Shown here in pieces: positions 47,900-56,860 of a DNA stretch of 64,000 bases (position 1 is the first letter of the stretch; each line of letters starts with the position of its first letter). The notes below the pieces were generated by a model. That model was not told where the DNA came from and did not search any database. It saw nothing but the letters and a program-made list of their open reading frames with translations. Made by a program: the position numbers and the translations under genes. Origin of the DNA: CAWEWH01 sp963812775 (GTDB lineage: Bacteria > Pseudomonadota > Alphaproteobacteria > Rhizobiales > Beijerinckiaceae); NCBI GenBank assembly GCA_963812775.1, contig CAWEWH010000006.1:62001-126000 (forward strand), written 5' to 3'.

Positions 47900-48281
47900 G
47901 GGCGGCCTCCGGCGCGATGGCTCAGGCTACCTGCCACGCATTGTCGGCGCCGATCAAGCAGCGGCGGCGCAAGCGGCTGTCGCGTAGCGAAACTCTCGTG
48001 CAAGTTTTTTCAGCAGCCGCTTTAACCAAGCAGACCGGACATGAAAGGTCGGACATGAGCCTGCTGACAGGAGTTGTCAGTGCGAGGGGCTCTTATGGAC
48101 GCCATTGCTGCCGTGTCTTGCGGCAGGCGATGATGCGCCGCCCCGCTGGCGCAATATCCTCACCCACCCGTGACCGCCGGGGCACTGCCTCCCCGCGGCC
48201 AGCGAGCGGGGCTGTCGTTGTTCCGAGTGCGCAACGCCCGCGCCCAGCGCTGAATTTGCAGCAATTCGAAGGAGAAGCTTG
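47900..48281. other. Intergenic stretch without a supported gene
   Basis: About 380 bases between divergent genes. No open frame here has a convincing start or composition. A short inverted repeat (CTGACAGGAGTTGTCAG, near 48063) is the only structure noticed. Promoters for both flanking genes should lie here but no clear -35/-10 pair stands out. Confidence 0.4.
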
Positions 48282-48926
48282 GTGACACTCCCAATATCCG
48301 GCCTCCCACTATCCGCCGTCCTCGCCAGCGCAGAGGAGCTGCGCAGCGTCTACCGCCATCCGATCGACGGCGCCGTGCGCAAGGAGATCGACCGGCTCGA
48401 CGCGCATTGCCGGCGCTTCATCGGTTTGTCGCCCTTTCTGTGCATCGGCACCATGAGTGCGGACGGCAGGGCCGATGTCTCGCCGCGCGGCGGCGAGCCC
48501 GGCTTCGTGCACGTGCTCGATGACCATCACCTCGCCATCCCGGACCGCCCCGGCAACAACCGCCTCGACAGCTTTACCAACATCGTCCGCCAGCCCAGCG
48601 TCGGGCTGCTGTTCTTCGTGCCCGGCTTCGAGGACATGCTGCGCGTCAACGGCACAGCCCGCATCTCAACCGACGAGGCGCTGATGGCCCGCTTCATGTT
48701 CGATGGCAAGCCGCCACGCTCGGTCATCGTCGTCGACGTAAAGGAGGCGCAGCATCATTGCGCCAAGGCGGTGAAGCGCGCCCGCCTCTGGGACCCGGCG
48801 GCGCAAGTTCCGCGCAGCAGCTTTCCGTCGGCCGGCGAGATCCTACGCGACACGCTGGCACTCGACCGCAGCGTCGCGGACGTCGACGCCTTCGTCGAAA
48901 AGGACGCGCGGGACAACCTGTACTAG
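48282..48926 (+). CDS. Pyridoxamine 5'-phosphate oxidase-like FMN-binding protein
   Basis: 214 residues of the split-barrel flavin-binding family, close to the MSMEG_1061/DR2398-like group. 'FIGLSPFLCIGTMSADGRAD' with 'VSPRGGEPGFV' and 'LAIPDRPGNNRLDSFTNI' are its signature strands. Such proteins bind FMN (or F420 in actinobacteria) and reduce unknown substrates. GTG 48282 is chosen because AAGGAGA lies six bases upstream. The substrate is unknown. Confidence 0.87.
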   Translation: MTLPISGLPLSAVLASAEELRSVYRHPIDGAVRKEIDRLDAHCRRFIGLSPFLCIGTMSADGRADVSPRGGEPGFVHVLDDHHLAIPDRPGNNRLDSFTNIVRQPSVGLLFFVPGFEDMLRVNGTARISTDEALMARFMFDGKPPRSVIVVDVKEAQHHCAKAVKRARLWDPAAQVPRSSFPSAGEILRDTLALDRSVADVDAFVEKDARDNLY

Positions 48927-48996
48927 GACTTGTCAAACGGCGGTTGTCATTCCCGGTCGGGCAAGCCAAGCTTGCGCCTCGCCGGGAAAGCCGTTG

Positions 48997-49857
48997 ATGA
49001 TCGAGCACCGCAAGATCGCCGTCGCGCCGGACCTCGTGTTCGACGCCCTCGTGGGCGGCCGGCCGGGCGCGCCGCTCGTGCTCATGCTGCACGGTTTCCC
49101 GGAAACGATGCACATGTGGCGGGCGCAGGTGCCGGCGCTGGCGGGCGCCGGCTATCTCGCGGTGGCGCCGAGCCAGCGCGGCTATTCGGCCGGCGCACGG
49201 CCGGATCCGGGCGACCTCGCCAACTACCATTTCGACAAGCTCGTCGGCGATGCCATGGCGATTGCGGCTGCCTGCGGCCACGCGGCGGGCCGCTTCCATC
49301 TCGTCGGCCACGATTGGGGCGGGGCCGTCGCGTGGGGCGTCGCCGACCGGCATCGCGAGCGCCTCGCCTCGCTCACCATCCTGTCGCGGCCGCACCCCAA
49401 GTCCTTCGCGCGGGCGCTTGCCGCACCCGACGGTGACCAGGCCTATCGCTCGCGCCATCACAAGGCCTTCCTCGATCCGGCCACCGGCGGCCTGCTGCTT
49501 GCCGACGATGCGCAGCGGTTGCGCGAGCGCCTCGCCAGCGCCGGCGTGCCGCCGGGCGCGGTTGCGGCGCATGTGTCGGCTCTCGGCACGCCAGCGGCCA
49601 TCGAGGCGGCGCTCGCCTGGTACCGCTCACGCGGCGGCCTGCGCACGCCCATCGGCGTCATTCGGGTGCCGACGCTCTATGTCTGGGGCGACGAGGACGC
49701 GTCCGTCGGCCGCATGGCGGCGGAAGGCACGGGCGAGTTCATCGACGCCCCCTACCGGTTCGAGGCGCTGCCGGGGGTCGGCCATTTCAGCGTCGAGCAA
49801 GCGCCGGAGGCGGTCACCGCGCTTATTCTGGCGCACATCACCGCGCATCCGGTATAG
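48997..49857 (+). CDS. Alpha/beta hydrolase, epoxide hydrolase-like
   Basis: 286 residues. 'LMLHGFPETMHMWRAQVP' is the oxyanion HGFP motif, 'LVGHDWGGAVAWGVA' the nucleophile elbow with Asp in place of Ser, and 'LPGVGHFSVEQAP' the catalytic His. Asp as nucleophile points to epoxide hydrolases or haloalkane dehalogenases rather than esterases. ATG 48997 is used; a TTG at 48994 precedes it. It stands between the FMN protein and a reductase-like gene, all on the plus strand. Confidence 0.88.
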   Translation: MIEHRKIAVAPDLVFDALVGGRPGAPLVLMLHGFPETMHMWRAQVPALAGAGYLAVAPSQRGYSAGARPDPGDLANYHFDKLVGDAMAIAAACGHAAGRFHLVGHDWGGAVAWGVADRHRERLASLTILSRPHPKSFARALAAPDGDQAYRSRHHKAFLDPATGGLLLADDAQRLRERLASAGVPPGAVAAHVSALGTPAAIEAALAWYRSRGGLRTPIGVIRVPTLYVWGDEDASVGRMAAEGTGEFIDAPYRFEALPGVGHFSVEQAPEAVTALILAHITAHPV

Positions 49858-49886
49858 CTGGCGCCAGGCGAAGGGTGGAGGATAGC

Positions 49887-50948
49887 GTGGGGGCACGGAT
49901 TGCGATCATCGGCGCGGGCGCCGTCGGCGGCTATGTGGGCGCCCACATGGTGCAGGCCGGCGAGGACGTGACGTTCGTCGATTTCTGGCCGGAGAATGTC
50001 GAGGCGATCAGGGCGAGAGGCCTGCGCATCACGCATCCCGGCGACGGGCCCGAATTCTCGACCCCGGCGCGGGCACTGAACGTCACCGAGCTGCAGGGCC
50101 TCGCCAAGGAGCGGCCGATCGACATCGCCTTCGTGTGCACCAAGTCCTACGACACGGCCTGGGCGACGACGATGATCGCGCAATATCTCGCGCCGGGCGG
50201 CTTCGTCGTGTCGCTGCAGAACTGCATGAACGAGGCGACCATCGCAGGCATCGTCGGCTGGGGAAAAACCCTTGGCTCGATCGCCAGCGCCATCACCGTC
50301 GAGCTCTGCGCACCGGGGCACGTGCATCGCGCCACCGGCAAGCGCGGCGCCGGCCACACCGTGTTTCGCGTCGGCGAGCCGCACGGGCTTGCGACCGAGC
50401 GCGCCAACCAGGTCTGTCGCCTCCTGGCATTGTCCGACTCCGCCATGGTGACGGGAAATCTCTGGGGCGAGCGCTGGACCAAGCTCGTCATCAACGCCAT
50501 GGCCAACGGCATGTCGGCGGCGACCGGCCTCATCAGCCGCGACATCACCCTCGACGACGGGTTGCGCCACTTCAGCAACCGGCTCGGTAGCGAGGCGATC
50601 CGCGTCGGCCAGGCGCTCGGCTACCGGCTCGAGGAGATCAACCACGTCGATCCCGAAACCATCGCGCTGGCCGGCGAAGGCGACGTGGAGGCGCGGGCCG
50701 CCTATGACGGCCACCGCCTGGCGGAGGCGCGCAAGGGCGGCGGCGAGCACCGCCCGTCGATGGGTCAGGACATGGTCAAGGGCCGCCGCACCGAGATCGA
50801 GTTCATCAATGGCTTCATCGTCGCCAAGAGCAAGGAGGTCGGCCTGCCAGCGCCCGCCAACGCGGCGTTGACCGAGGTCGTCAAGCGCGTCGAGCGGGGC
50901 GAGCTCAAGCCCGACAAGCGGCACATTCTCGAGCTGCGGTTGAACTGA
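49887..50948 (+). CDS. Ketopantoate reductase (PanE/ApbA) family protein
   Basis: 353 residues. 'IAIIGAGAVGGYVGAHMVQA' is the NADP Rossmann loop, 'FVCTKSYDT' the family Lys motif, and 'WTKLVINAMANGMSAAT' the C-terminal catalytic Lys/Asn region. PanE reduces 2-dehydropantoate in pantothenate synthesis, but the family is broad and paralogues in catabolic operons are common. This protein is longer than PanE (~300). GTG 49887 follows GGAGGA, while GTG 49875 is possible. Confidence 0.85.
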   Translation: MGARIAIIGAGAVGGYVGAHMVQAGEDVTFVDFWPENVEAIRARGLRITHPGDGPEFSTPARALNVTELQGLAKERPIDIAFVCTKSYDTAWATTMIAQYLAPGGFVVSLQNCMNEATIAGIVGWGKTLGSIASAITVELCAPGHVHRATGKRGAGHTVFRVGEPHGLATERANQVCRLLALSDSAMVTGNLWGERWTKLVINAMANGMSAATGLISRDITLDDGLRHFSNRLGSEAIRVGQALGYRLEEINHVDPETIALAGEGDVEARAAYDGHRLAEARKGGGEHRPSMGQDMVKGRRTEIEFINGFIVAKSKEVGLPAPANAALTEVVKRVERGELKPDKRHILELRLN

Positions 50949-51091
50949 GGCACGATGCCGGGCTGCGCCGCGGCGCGCACGGGCTGACCAGACGTGGCGG
51001 TAGGCGTCGCCAAGCCCTTGAGATCAATGTCTTGAGCCCCTACTCTCGCGGCCGGCCAACGAGGACAATAGGCATCCACCGGGAGGAATTC

Positions 51092-52291
51092 ATGACCGCG
51101 GCGTTCGCCGGCCTTCGCGTCGTCGATTTCACCACCACCATCGCGGGGCCGCACTGCACGCGCCTGCTCGCCGATCTCGGCGCCAGCGTCATCAAGATCG
51201 AGGCGCCGGACGGCGACATGATGCGCACCAGGCCGCCTCTGCGCGACGGCGCCAGCCCCATGTTCGGCCAGCTCAACATCAACAAGCAGAGCGTCGTCCT
51301 CGATCTCAAGAAGCCGGCGGCGCTTGCGGCGGCCCGCAAGCTGATTGCCGGCGCCGACGTGCTGGTCGAGAACTACCGGCCGGGCGTCATGCAGCGCCTC
51401 GGCCTCGACTACCCGTCCGTCAGCGCCACCAATCCGCGCCTCGTCTATTGCGCCGTATCCGGCTACGGCCAGACCGGGCCGTCGTCGCAGCTTGCCGCCT
51501 ATGCGCCCGTCGTCCAGGCGGCATCGGGCTACGAGCTCACGCACATCTTCTACCAGGACGGCCGCACCAAGCCCGACAACATGGGCATCTGGGTGGCCGA
51601 CGTGATTTCCGGCACCTACGCGTTCGGGGCCATTTCGGCGGCCCTGCATCAGCGCAACACGACCGGCCGGGGCCAGCTGGTCGACGTGTCGATGCTCGAA
51701 TGCATGCTGACCTTGCCGCTGCTCGAGCTGCAGTCGTCGCAGTTTCCCTTCGTCATGGCGGCGCGCCGCTTCGCCGAACCGCTGAAGACGGCCGACGGCT
51801 ACATCATCGTGGCAATCGCCAGCGAGCTCACCTTCCGGGCCGCCGCCACTGCCACCGGCAATCCCGGCTGGGTGAGCGATCCGCGCTTCGCGAAATACCA
51901 GGACCGGCGCCTCAACTGGGCGCTGTTCCTCGGCGAGCTCGAGGCCTGGATGGGGCAACGCACCACCGCCGATTGCGTCGCCACTTTGAGCAAGCACGGC
52001 GTGCCGTGCTCGGCCTATCGCACCGTCGCCGAAGCGCTGCAGGATCCGCAGCTCGCGCACCGGCAGGCGCTGGTCGAGGTGACCGACGAGGCGGGCCCCT
52101 ATGTCGCCCTCAATCAGCCGTTCCGCATGTCGGAACTGCCGCCACGCGCCAAGGCCGTCTCGCCGTCGCTCGGCGAGCACACCGAGACCGTGCTCGGGGC
52201 GCTCGGCTACAGCAAGGCCGAGATCGCCGCCATGGGGGGCAGCAGCACCCACACGCCGGAGGCGGCGAAGGCGGACGCGGCCGCCATATGA
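51092..52291 (+). CDS. CaiB/BaiF family CoA-transferase
   Basis: 399 residues, a class III CoA-transferase. 'VVDFTTTIAGPHCTRLLADL' and 'ASVIKIEAPDGDMMR' include the catalytic Asp region. 'SVVLDLKKPAALAAARKLI' and 'ENYRPGVMQRLGLDYP' are family signatures. It transfers CoA between carboxylic acids during catabolism. ATG 51092 has GGGAGGAA five bases upstream. A second member begins at 63609. Confidence 0.93.
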   Translation: MTAAFAGLRVVDFTTTIAGPHCTRLLADLGASVIKIEAPDGDMMRTRPPLRDGASPMFGQLNINKQSVVLDLKKPAALAAARKLIAGADVLVENYRPGVMQRLGLDYPSVSATNPRLVYCAVSGYGQTGPSSQLAAYAPVVQAASGYELTHIFYQDGRTKPDNMGIWVADVISGTYAFGAISAALHQRNTTGRGQLVDVSMLECMLTLPLLELQSSQFPFVMAARRFAEPLKTADGYIIVAIASELTFRAAATATGNPGWVSDPRFAKYQDRRLNWALFLGELEAWMGQRTTADCVATLSKHGVPCSAYRTVAEALQDPQLAHRQALVEVTDEAGPYVALNQPFRMSELPPRAKAVSPSLGEHTETVLGALGYSKAEIAAMGGSSTHTPEAAKADAAAI

Positions 52292-52458
52292 GTCCCGTTT
52301 TCAGGCAAAAGCCCCGGCAATCCTGATTTGAGACGGCGGCGTCCCGCCACAAGCAACGGCCCTCCTGGCGCGGCAGACCTGCTCCGCTCCCCGGCGATTG
52401 CTCCTCCCTGCATGGGGCTCTAAGACGGGGACAGCGAACGATCATCAGGACCACCATC

Positions 52459-53706
52459 ATGCAGCGGCTTGGCTTCGGCGCCTTCCTGGCGCCCCATCAT
52501 CCCATCGGCGAGAACCCTTACCTTCAGTTCCGCACCGATCTCGATTTCGCCGAGCATCTCGACAGGCTCGGCTACGACGAATTCTGGTGCGGCGAGCACC
52601 ATTCCTCGGGCTGGGAGATGATCGCCTCGCCGGAGATGTTCCTGGCGGCCGCCGGCGAGCGCACCAAGCGCATCAAGCTCGGCACCGGCGTCGTATCGCT
52701 CCCCTACCACCACCCCTACAACGTGGCGCAGCGCATGGTGCAGCTCGACTGGATGACGGGCGGGCGCGCCATCTTCGGCTCCGGCCCCGGCGCGCTGCCG
52801 TCCGACGCCCATACGCTCGGCATCGATCCGATGGTGCAGCGCGACCGCCAGGACGACGCCATCGGCATCATCAAGCGGCTGTTCAAGGGCGAGCGCGTCA
52901 CCGCGCAGAGCGAGTGGTACACGCTGAAGGATGCGGCCCTGCAGCTCCTGCCACTGCAGGAGGACATGCCGTTCGCAGTCGCCTCGCAGATCAGCCCGTC
53001 GGGCATGACGCTGGCCGGCAAGCACGGCATCGGCATCCTGTCGCTTGGGGCGCTGGCCACCGAAGGCCTCATGGCGCTGCCGACGCAGTGGAGTTTCGCC
53101 GAGGACGCCGCCAAGAAGGCCGGCAAGACAGTGAGCCGGCGCGACTGGCGCGTCGTCATCTCCTGGCACATCGCCGAGACCCGCGAGCAGGCGCGCGCCG
53201 AGGCCAAGCACGGGCTCTTCCGCTGGCACAACGAATATATCGTCGGCACGCTGCAGCGGCCGGGCGCAACGGCGTTCACGTCGCCCGACCAGGGCGTGGA
53301 TCTTACGTCCTTCTCGGAGGAGGCCGCCTCGACCATCGGCACGCCGGACGATCTGGTGGCGCGCATCAAGAAGCTCATCAAGACGAGCGGCGGCTTCGGC
53401 GCGGTGATCGGCTTCGCGCACGACTGGGCGAGCCGCGAGGCCACCTTCCGCAGCTGGGATCTGGTGGCGCGCTACGTGGTGCCGGAGATCAACAATTACC
53501 TGGCCGAGCTGCGCAAGTCGCAGAAATTCGTCATCGACAACCGCGGCGTCTTCGACCGCGCCAGCCAGGCGGTGATGGCCAAGATCATGGAGAACGAGAA
53601 GGCGGTGGCGGCGCTCCCCCTCACCCGATCGAGCCGCATTGCGGTCGCGGCCGCCAGCGCGCCCGACTTGGACGCGGCGGCCAAGAAGGCCAAGAAGCGC
53701 GGCTGA
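52459..53706 (+). CDS. LLM-class flavin-dependent monooxygenase
   Basis: 415 residues, a luciferase-like TIM barrel. 'GFGAFLAPHHPIGENP' and 'LGYDEFWCGEHHSSG' match the limonene 1,2-monooxygenase-like subgroup, and 'GTGVVSLPYHHPYNVAQRM' is a flavin contact region. It is an FMNH2-dependent oxygenase of unknown substrate; terpene or alkyl compounds are likely by family. The C-terminal ~25 residues are Lys/Ala-rich. A triple-hairpin repeat follows. Confidence 0.9.
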   Translation: MQRLGFGAFLAPHHPIGENPYLQFRTDLDFAEHLDRLGYDEFWCGEHHSSGWEMIASPEMFLAAAGERTKRIKLGTGVVSLPYHHPYNVAQRMVQLDWMTGGRAIFGSGPGALPSDAHTLGIDPMVQRDRQDDAIGIIKRLFKGERVTAQSEWYTLKDAALQLLPLQEDMPFAVASQISPSGMTLAGKHGIGILSLGALATEGLMALPTQWSFAEDAAKKAGKTVSRRDWRVVISWHIAETREQARAEAKHGLFRWHNEYIVGTLQRPGATAFTSPDQGVDLTSFSEEAASTIGTPDDLVARIKKLIKTSGGFGAVIGFAHDWASREATFRSWDLVARYVVPEINNYLAELRKSQKFVIDNRGVFDRASQAVMAKIMENEKAVAALPLTRSSRIAVAAASAPDLDAAAKKAKKRG

Positions 53707-53756
53707 ACCCGACCGACCTGAAGAGCCTTGACAAGAGGATGAATCGCAACGCCCTC

Positions 53757-53888
53757 TGATCCTCCCCCTCAGGGGGTGGTGGCCGTGCGCAGCACGGCCG
53801 GAGGGGGTCGCTCTGTTCATCAGGTTGCGACCCCACCCGTCGCGCCGCAAGCGCGGCGCGCCACCCTCCCCTGAGGGGAGGAATCAGT
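53757..53888. repeat. Triple-hairpin palindromic element, copy A
   Basis: Bounded by CTGATCCTCCCC and GGGGAGGAATCAG, with two internal GC-rich hairpins (around GGCCGTGCGCAGCACGGCC and GCGCCGCAAGCGCGGCGC). The same element lies inverted at 63371-63506. The design resembles rhizobial RIME or Brucella Bru-RS intergenic elements; the family assignment is by resemblance only. Confidence 0.8.
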
Positions 53889-53906
53889 GCGCGGTCGTTC
53901 CGTGAC

Positions 53907-54437
53907 ATGACAGACAAATCTCAAGCCGCGACGCCGCAGCTGACGAAATCCTGCGGCGCCTGCACGCTGTGCTGCAAGGTGATGGGCGCCAGAGCCCTCG
54001 ACAAGCCGGCCGGCCAATGGTGCAAGCACTGCCGCATCGGCGTCGGCTGCGGCATCTACGAGACGCGGCCCGAAGAATGCCGGACCTTCTTCTGCATGTG
54101 GCTCGCCGAAGCGACGCTCGGGGACGAATGGCGGCCCGATCGCTCCAAGCTCGTCATCACGCTTGCCAGCGACGAGAAGGGCCTCGAAGTGCGCTGCGAT
54201 CCAGGCTTCCCCGACGCCTGGCGCAAGGAACCCTATCAGCGCACCATCCGCGCCTGGGCGGCAGCCGGCGGACCGCGCAACGCCCGCGTTGCGGTGTGGG
54301 TCGGCAACCGGGCCACGGTCATCGGCCCGTTCGGCGACATTGCCCTCGGCCCCGTCAAGGGTGACGAGGAGATCATCGCGGAATTTTCCGATCAGCGGCT
54401 GACAAGCGCGCGCGTCGTGAAGGCCGGCGGGGCTTAG
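53907..54437 (+). CDS. Cysteine-cluster protein, YkgJ/UPF0153-like
   Basis: 176 residues. The N-terminal half has eight cysteines: 'CGACTLCCKVMGAR', 'CKHCRIGVGCGIYETRP' and 'ECRTFFC'. This is the pattern of YkgJ-type proteins predicted to chelate zinc or iron. The C-terminal half is a beta-rich tail without known motifs. Function is unknown; it is probably cytoplasmic, as no signal peptide is seen. Confidence 0.85.
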   Translation: MTDKSQAATPQLTKSCGACTLCCKVMGARALDKPAGQWCKHCRIGVGCGIYETRPEECRTFFCMWLAEATLGDEWRPDRSKLVITLASDEKGLEVRCDPGFPDAWRKEPYQRTIRAWAAAGGPRNARVAVWVGNRATVIGPFGDIALGPVKGDEEIIAEFSDQRLTSARVVKAGGA

Positions 54438-54441
54438 ACGC

Positions 54442-54474
54442 AAAAAAACTCCCGCCCGATGCCGGGCGGGAGTT
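54442..54474 (-). terminator. Rho-independent terminator
   Basis: Perfect 12-base arms AACTCCCGCCCG/CGGGCGGGAGTT around ATGC, followed on the minus strand by seven Ts. It lies 22 bases beyond the stop of the minus-strand gene at 54497, which it terminates. It is also 10 bases past the plus-strand Cys-cluster gene. Confidence 0.9.
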
Positions 54475-54496
54475 GGGTAGCACGTGTTGCTGCGTC

Positions 54497-55261
54497 CTAC
54501 CGATCCTGTTTCATGGCCTTCACGGGCCGCTGCGCGTTCATGGGCCGCTGCGCCTTGCTGACCGAGCCGGTGAGCTGCGGAGACTGCGCGGCGCCCATGT
54601 TGCGCCCTGCGTGACCCATCGCGTGCTGCTGACGCGATGCTTGCGAGTTGGACACCATCGGGCGCGCGGGCCGCTGGTTGTAGGCCGACGCGTTGTAGCG
54701 CATCGTGCGACCCGAACCCATGAGGTGCTGGCGGTCGCCGCGGTAGGCTAGCGATTGCCGATAGGCTCGCGTCTGGCCGTCGTTCATTCTGCCGCTCGAA
54801 TACGCGGTCACGTGCTGGCGCGACGGCTGGTAACCGTAGGCCACCGAACGGGCAGCGCGATAGCGATAGGTCGGCGCGGCGTAGCCGTAGGAATAGCCTG
54901 GGGCGTACCCGTAATCCTCATCGTAGCTCGCATAGGCCGGCGCATAGCCGTAGCTGGGCGCGGCGCTATAGCCGTAGGAATAGGCTGGCGCATAGCCCTC
55001 GTCGTAGGAGCCGGTATAGGCCGGCGCATAGCCGTATGAGCTGTAGCCGTACGGGCCAGCCCCGTAATAGCCGTAACCGGCATACGCGGATTGCGTGGCA
55101 AGCGCGCCAAGCGTCAGCCCGGCCACGGCACCGATCCCGGCCGCCGCGAAGGCGCCGCCGCCGCGATGCCCGCGCCAAAACGCGTCAGCAGGCGCCGCAG
55201 TGACGGCGACAAGCGAAAGCGCAGCAACGCTGGCAAGAAGAAGGCTCTTCGATCTCGACAT
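54497..55261 (-). CDS. Secreted Tyr/Gly-rich repeat protein
   Basis: 254 residues. A signal peptide ('MSRSKSLLLASVAALSLVAV' then TAAPADA) precedes a Gly/Ala-rich hydrophobic stretch. Next come ~100 residues of degenerate repeats of Tyr, Gly, Ala and Pro ('YGYAPAY', 'YGYSAAPSYGYAP'). The tail is basic and Gln/Arg/Met-rich ('NQRPARPMVSNSQASRQQ'). There is no recognised domain; it is a likely periplasmic or surface protein. ATG 55261 is used; the frame extends to 55429 without support. Function unknown. Confidence 0.75.
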   Translation of the reverse strand: MSRSKSLLLASVAALSLVAVTAAPADAFWRGHRGGGAFAAAGIGAVAGLTLGALATQSAYAGYGYYGAGPYGYSSYGYAPAYTGSYDEGYAPAYSYGYSAAPSYGYAPAYASYDEDYGYAPGYSYGYAAPTYRYRAARSVAYGYQPSRQHVTAYSSGRMNDGQTRAYRQSLAYRGDRQHLMGSGRTMRYNASAYNQRPARPMVSNSQASRQQHAMGHAGRNMGAAQSPQLTGSVSKAQRPMNAQRPVKAMKQDR

Positions 55262-55480
55262 TTGATAACTCCAATTGTGGGGGGTCGATGTAGCAACCGC
55301 CCCCGTGGCGAGATCGTTCCACTCGGCCGCCGGAATTCGGCTTGGATAGTTCGCTTTGGATCTTGCACGCACCTCCTCGCGCCAACCCAATCGGATTGGC
55401 CGCGGCGGCGACCGCTCGACCATCGACATGGCTCTTTGAAGCGAGGTCTCGGGCGGAGCTCAGTCTCGCGCCACGACGGC

Positions 55481-56860
55481 TCACACGGCCGTCCGCAGGA
55501 GCTCGGACACGACGCGTTCCAGATCCTTCAGCGACGCGCAGGTGACAGCCCGGTCGCAATAGGGCGTGAGCCGCCGCATCTCGCTGTCGCCGATGCGCCA
55601 GAACTGCTTTGGCTCGGGGTTGAGGAACAGCACGCGCCGCGCGCGCTCGTGCACCTTGTGCAAGATGTCGGCGCGCGGGTCGCTGAAGTTGGAGCGCGCG
55701 TCCCCGAGGATCAGCACGGTGGTGCGGTGGTCGACGTCCGCCATGGCCAGCGCCTCGAAATCCGCGAAGGCCTCGCCGTAGTTCGAGGAGCCGCCATAGA
55801 GACGCAGCGCCTCCTCGGCCGCCTCCTCGATGTCCATCCTCTCGAATTGCGCGGTCACCTCGCCGAGCTTGCCCGAGAAGCAGAAGGAACGAACCTCCGG
55901 CAGCACCTCCTGCACGCTGTAGAGGAACATCAGCAGGAAGCGCGCCACCGCGGCGACCGAGCCGGAGACATCGCACAGCGCCATGACCTTCGGGCGGTCG
56001 ATCTTGGTTCGCTTCCACACCGTGTGGAACAGCAGCCCGTCGTGCTCGATGTTGGCGCGGATGGTGCGCCGGACGTCGAGGTGGCCGCGCCGGTCCACCT
56101 TGCGGCGACGCGAATGCAGCGCCACCAGGCGCTTGGCCATCTTGCGCACCAGCTCGCGCATCAGCTTGAGGTCGCGCATGTCGACATTGGACAGGCGGAT
56201 CTGCTGCAGCACCTCCTCGCGCAGCTGGCGCCCGGTATTGGCGGTGAACAGCTGCAGCTGCTTCTCGACATAGTCGCGCACCTGCAGGCGCAGCGCTTCG
56301 CGCAGCTCTTCCAGCCGTTCGGCCCGGGCGCGGGCCGCCGCGTCGCCTGACGCAGCAAGCCCGTTTGTCAGTTGCTCGAGCCCGTCGAGCCCCATCGCCT
56401 CCATGATGCGCCGCGCGTAGAGGCCGCGCTGGGTGAAGAAGCGGATGCGGTTGAGCTCGACCTGGCGGGCGGCCTCGGCAAGCGCCATCTGCAAGGCCGC
56501 CTGGTCGCCCCGCTCCAGCAGTGCGGCAAGATCGTCGGGCCCGCCGTCCGATCCCATGCCGCCGCTGCCGGGCATGCCGCCGGCATCGGCGCTCGGCGCC
56601 GCCGCGGCTTCTGGGGCCGCGGACGTGTCTTCCTTGCGGGTGAATTGCTCGAAGGCGAAGAAGCGGTCGAAGGTCGCCGCGAAGGCGTCCTTCTCGTCCT
56701 CGCTCTTGGCCAGCACCTGCGACAGCGCATGGCGCAAGACGTCGCGACGCTCGTAGCCGACGCGCTGCAGCACCGTGCCGGCATCGATCGATTCGGACGT
56801 TGAGACGCGCACGTCGGCGGCCCGTAGCGCGCGGATGAAATCGGTCAGCGTTTCCGTCAC
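55481..56860 (-). CDS. CoxE-like von Willebrand factor A domain protein
   Basis: 459 residues. An N-terminal helical part leads to a C-terminal VWA domain whose metal-ion site 'ALCDVSGSVAAVARFLL' (DxSxS) is intact. This matches the CoxE/VWA_CoxE family. It overlaps the MoxR ATPase gene upstream by four bases (ATGA), the usual MoxR-VWA chaperone pair thought to insert metals or remodel complexes. The client protein is not identified: no carbon-monoxide-dehydrogenase genes are near. Confidence 0.88.
   Translation of the reverse strand: MTETLTDFIRALRAADVRVSTSESIDAGTVLQRVGYERRDVLRHALSQVLAKSEDEKDAFAATFDRFFAFEQFTRKEDTSAAPEAAAAPSADAGGMPGSGGMGSDGGPDDLAALLERGDQAALQMALAEAARQVELNRIRFFTQRGLYARRIMEAMGLDGLEQLTNGLAASGDAAARARAERLEELREALRLQVRDYVEKQLQLFTANTGRQLREEVLQQIRLSNVDMRDLKLMRELVRKMAKRLVALHSRRRKVDRRGHLDVRRTIRANIEHDGLLFHTVWKRTKIDRPKVMALCDVSGSVAAVARFLLMFLYSVQEVLPEVRSFCFSGKLGEVTAQFERMDIEEAAEEALRLYGGSSNYGEAFADFEALAMADVDHRTTVLILGDARSNFSDPRADILHKVHERARRVLFLNPEPKQFWRIGDSEMRRLTPYCDRAVTCASLKDLERVVSELLRTAV

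Noticed and set aside
52459..53706. A light-producing luciferase
   Set aside because: It belongs to the broad luciferase-like monooxygenase family, but no luxAB or luxCDE partners exist here and the sequence fits the limonene monooxygenase-like branch.
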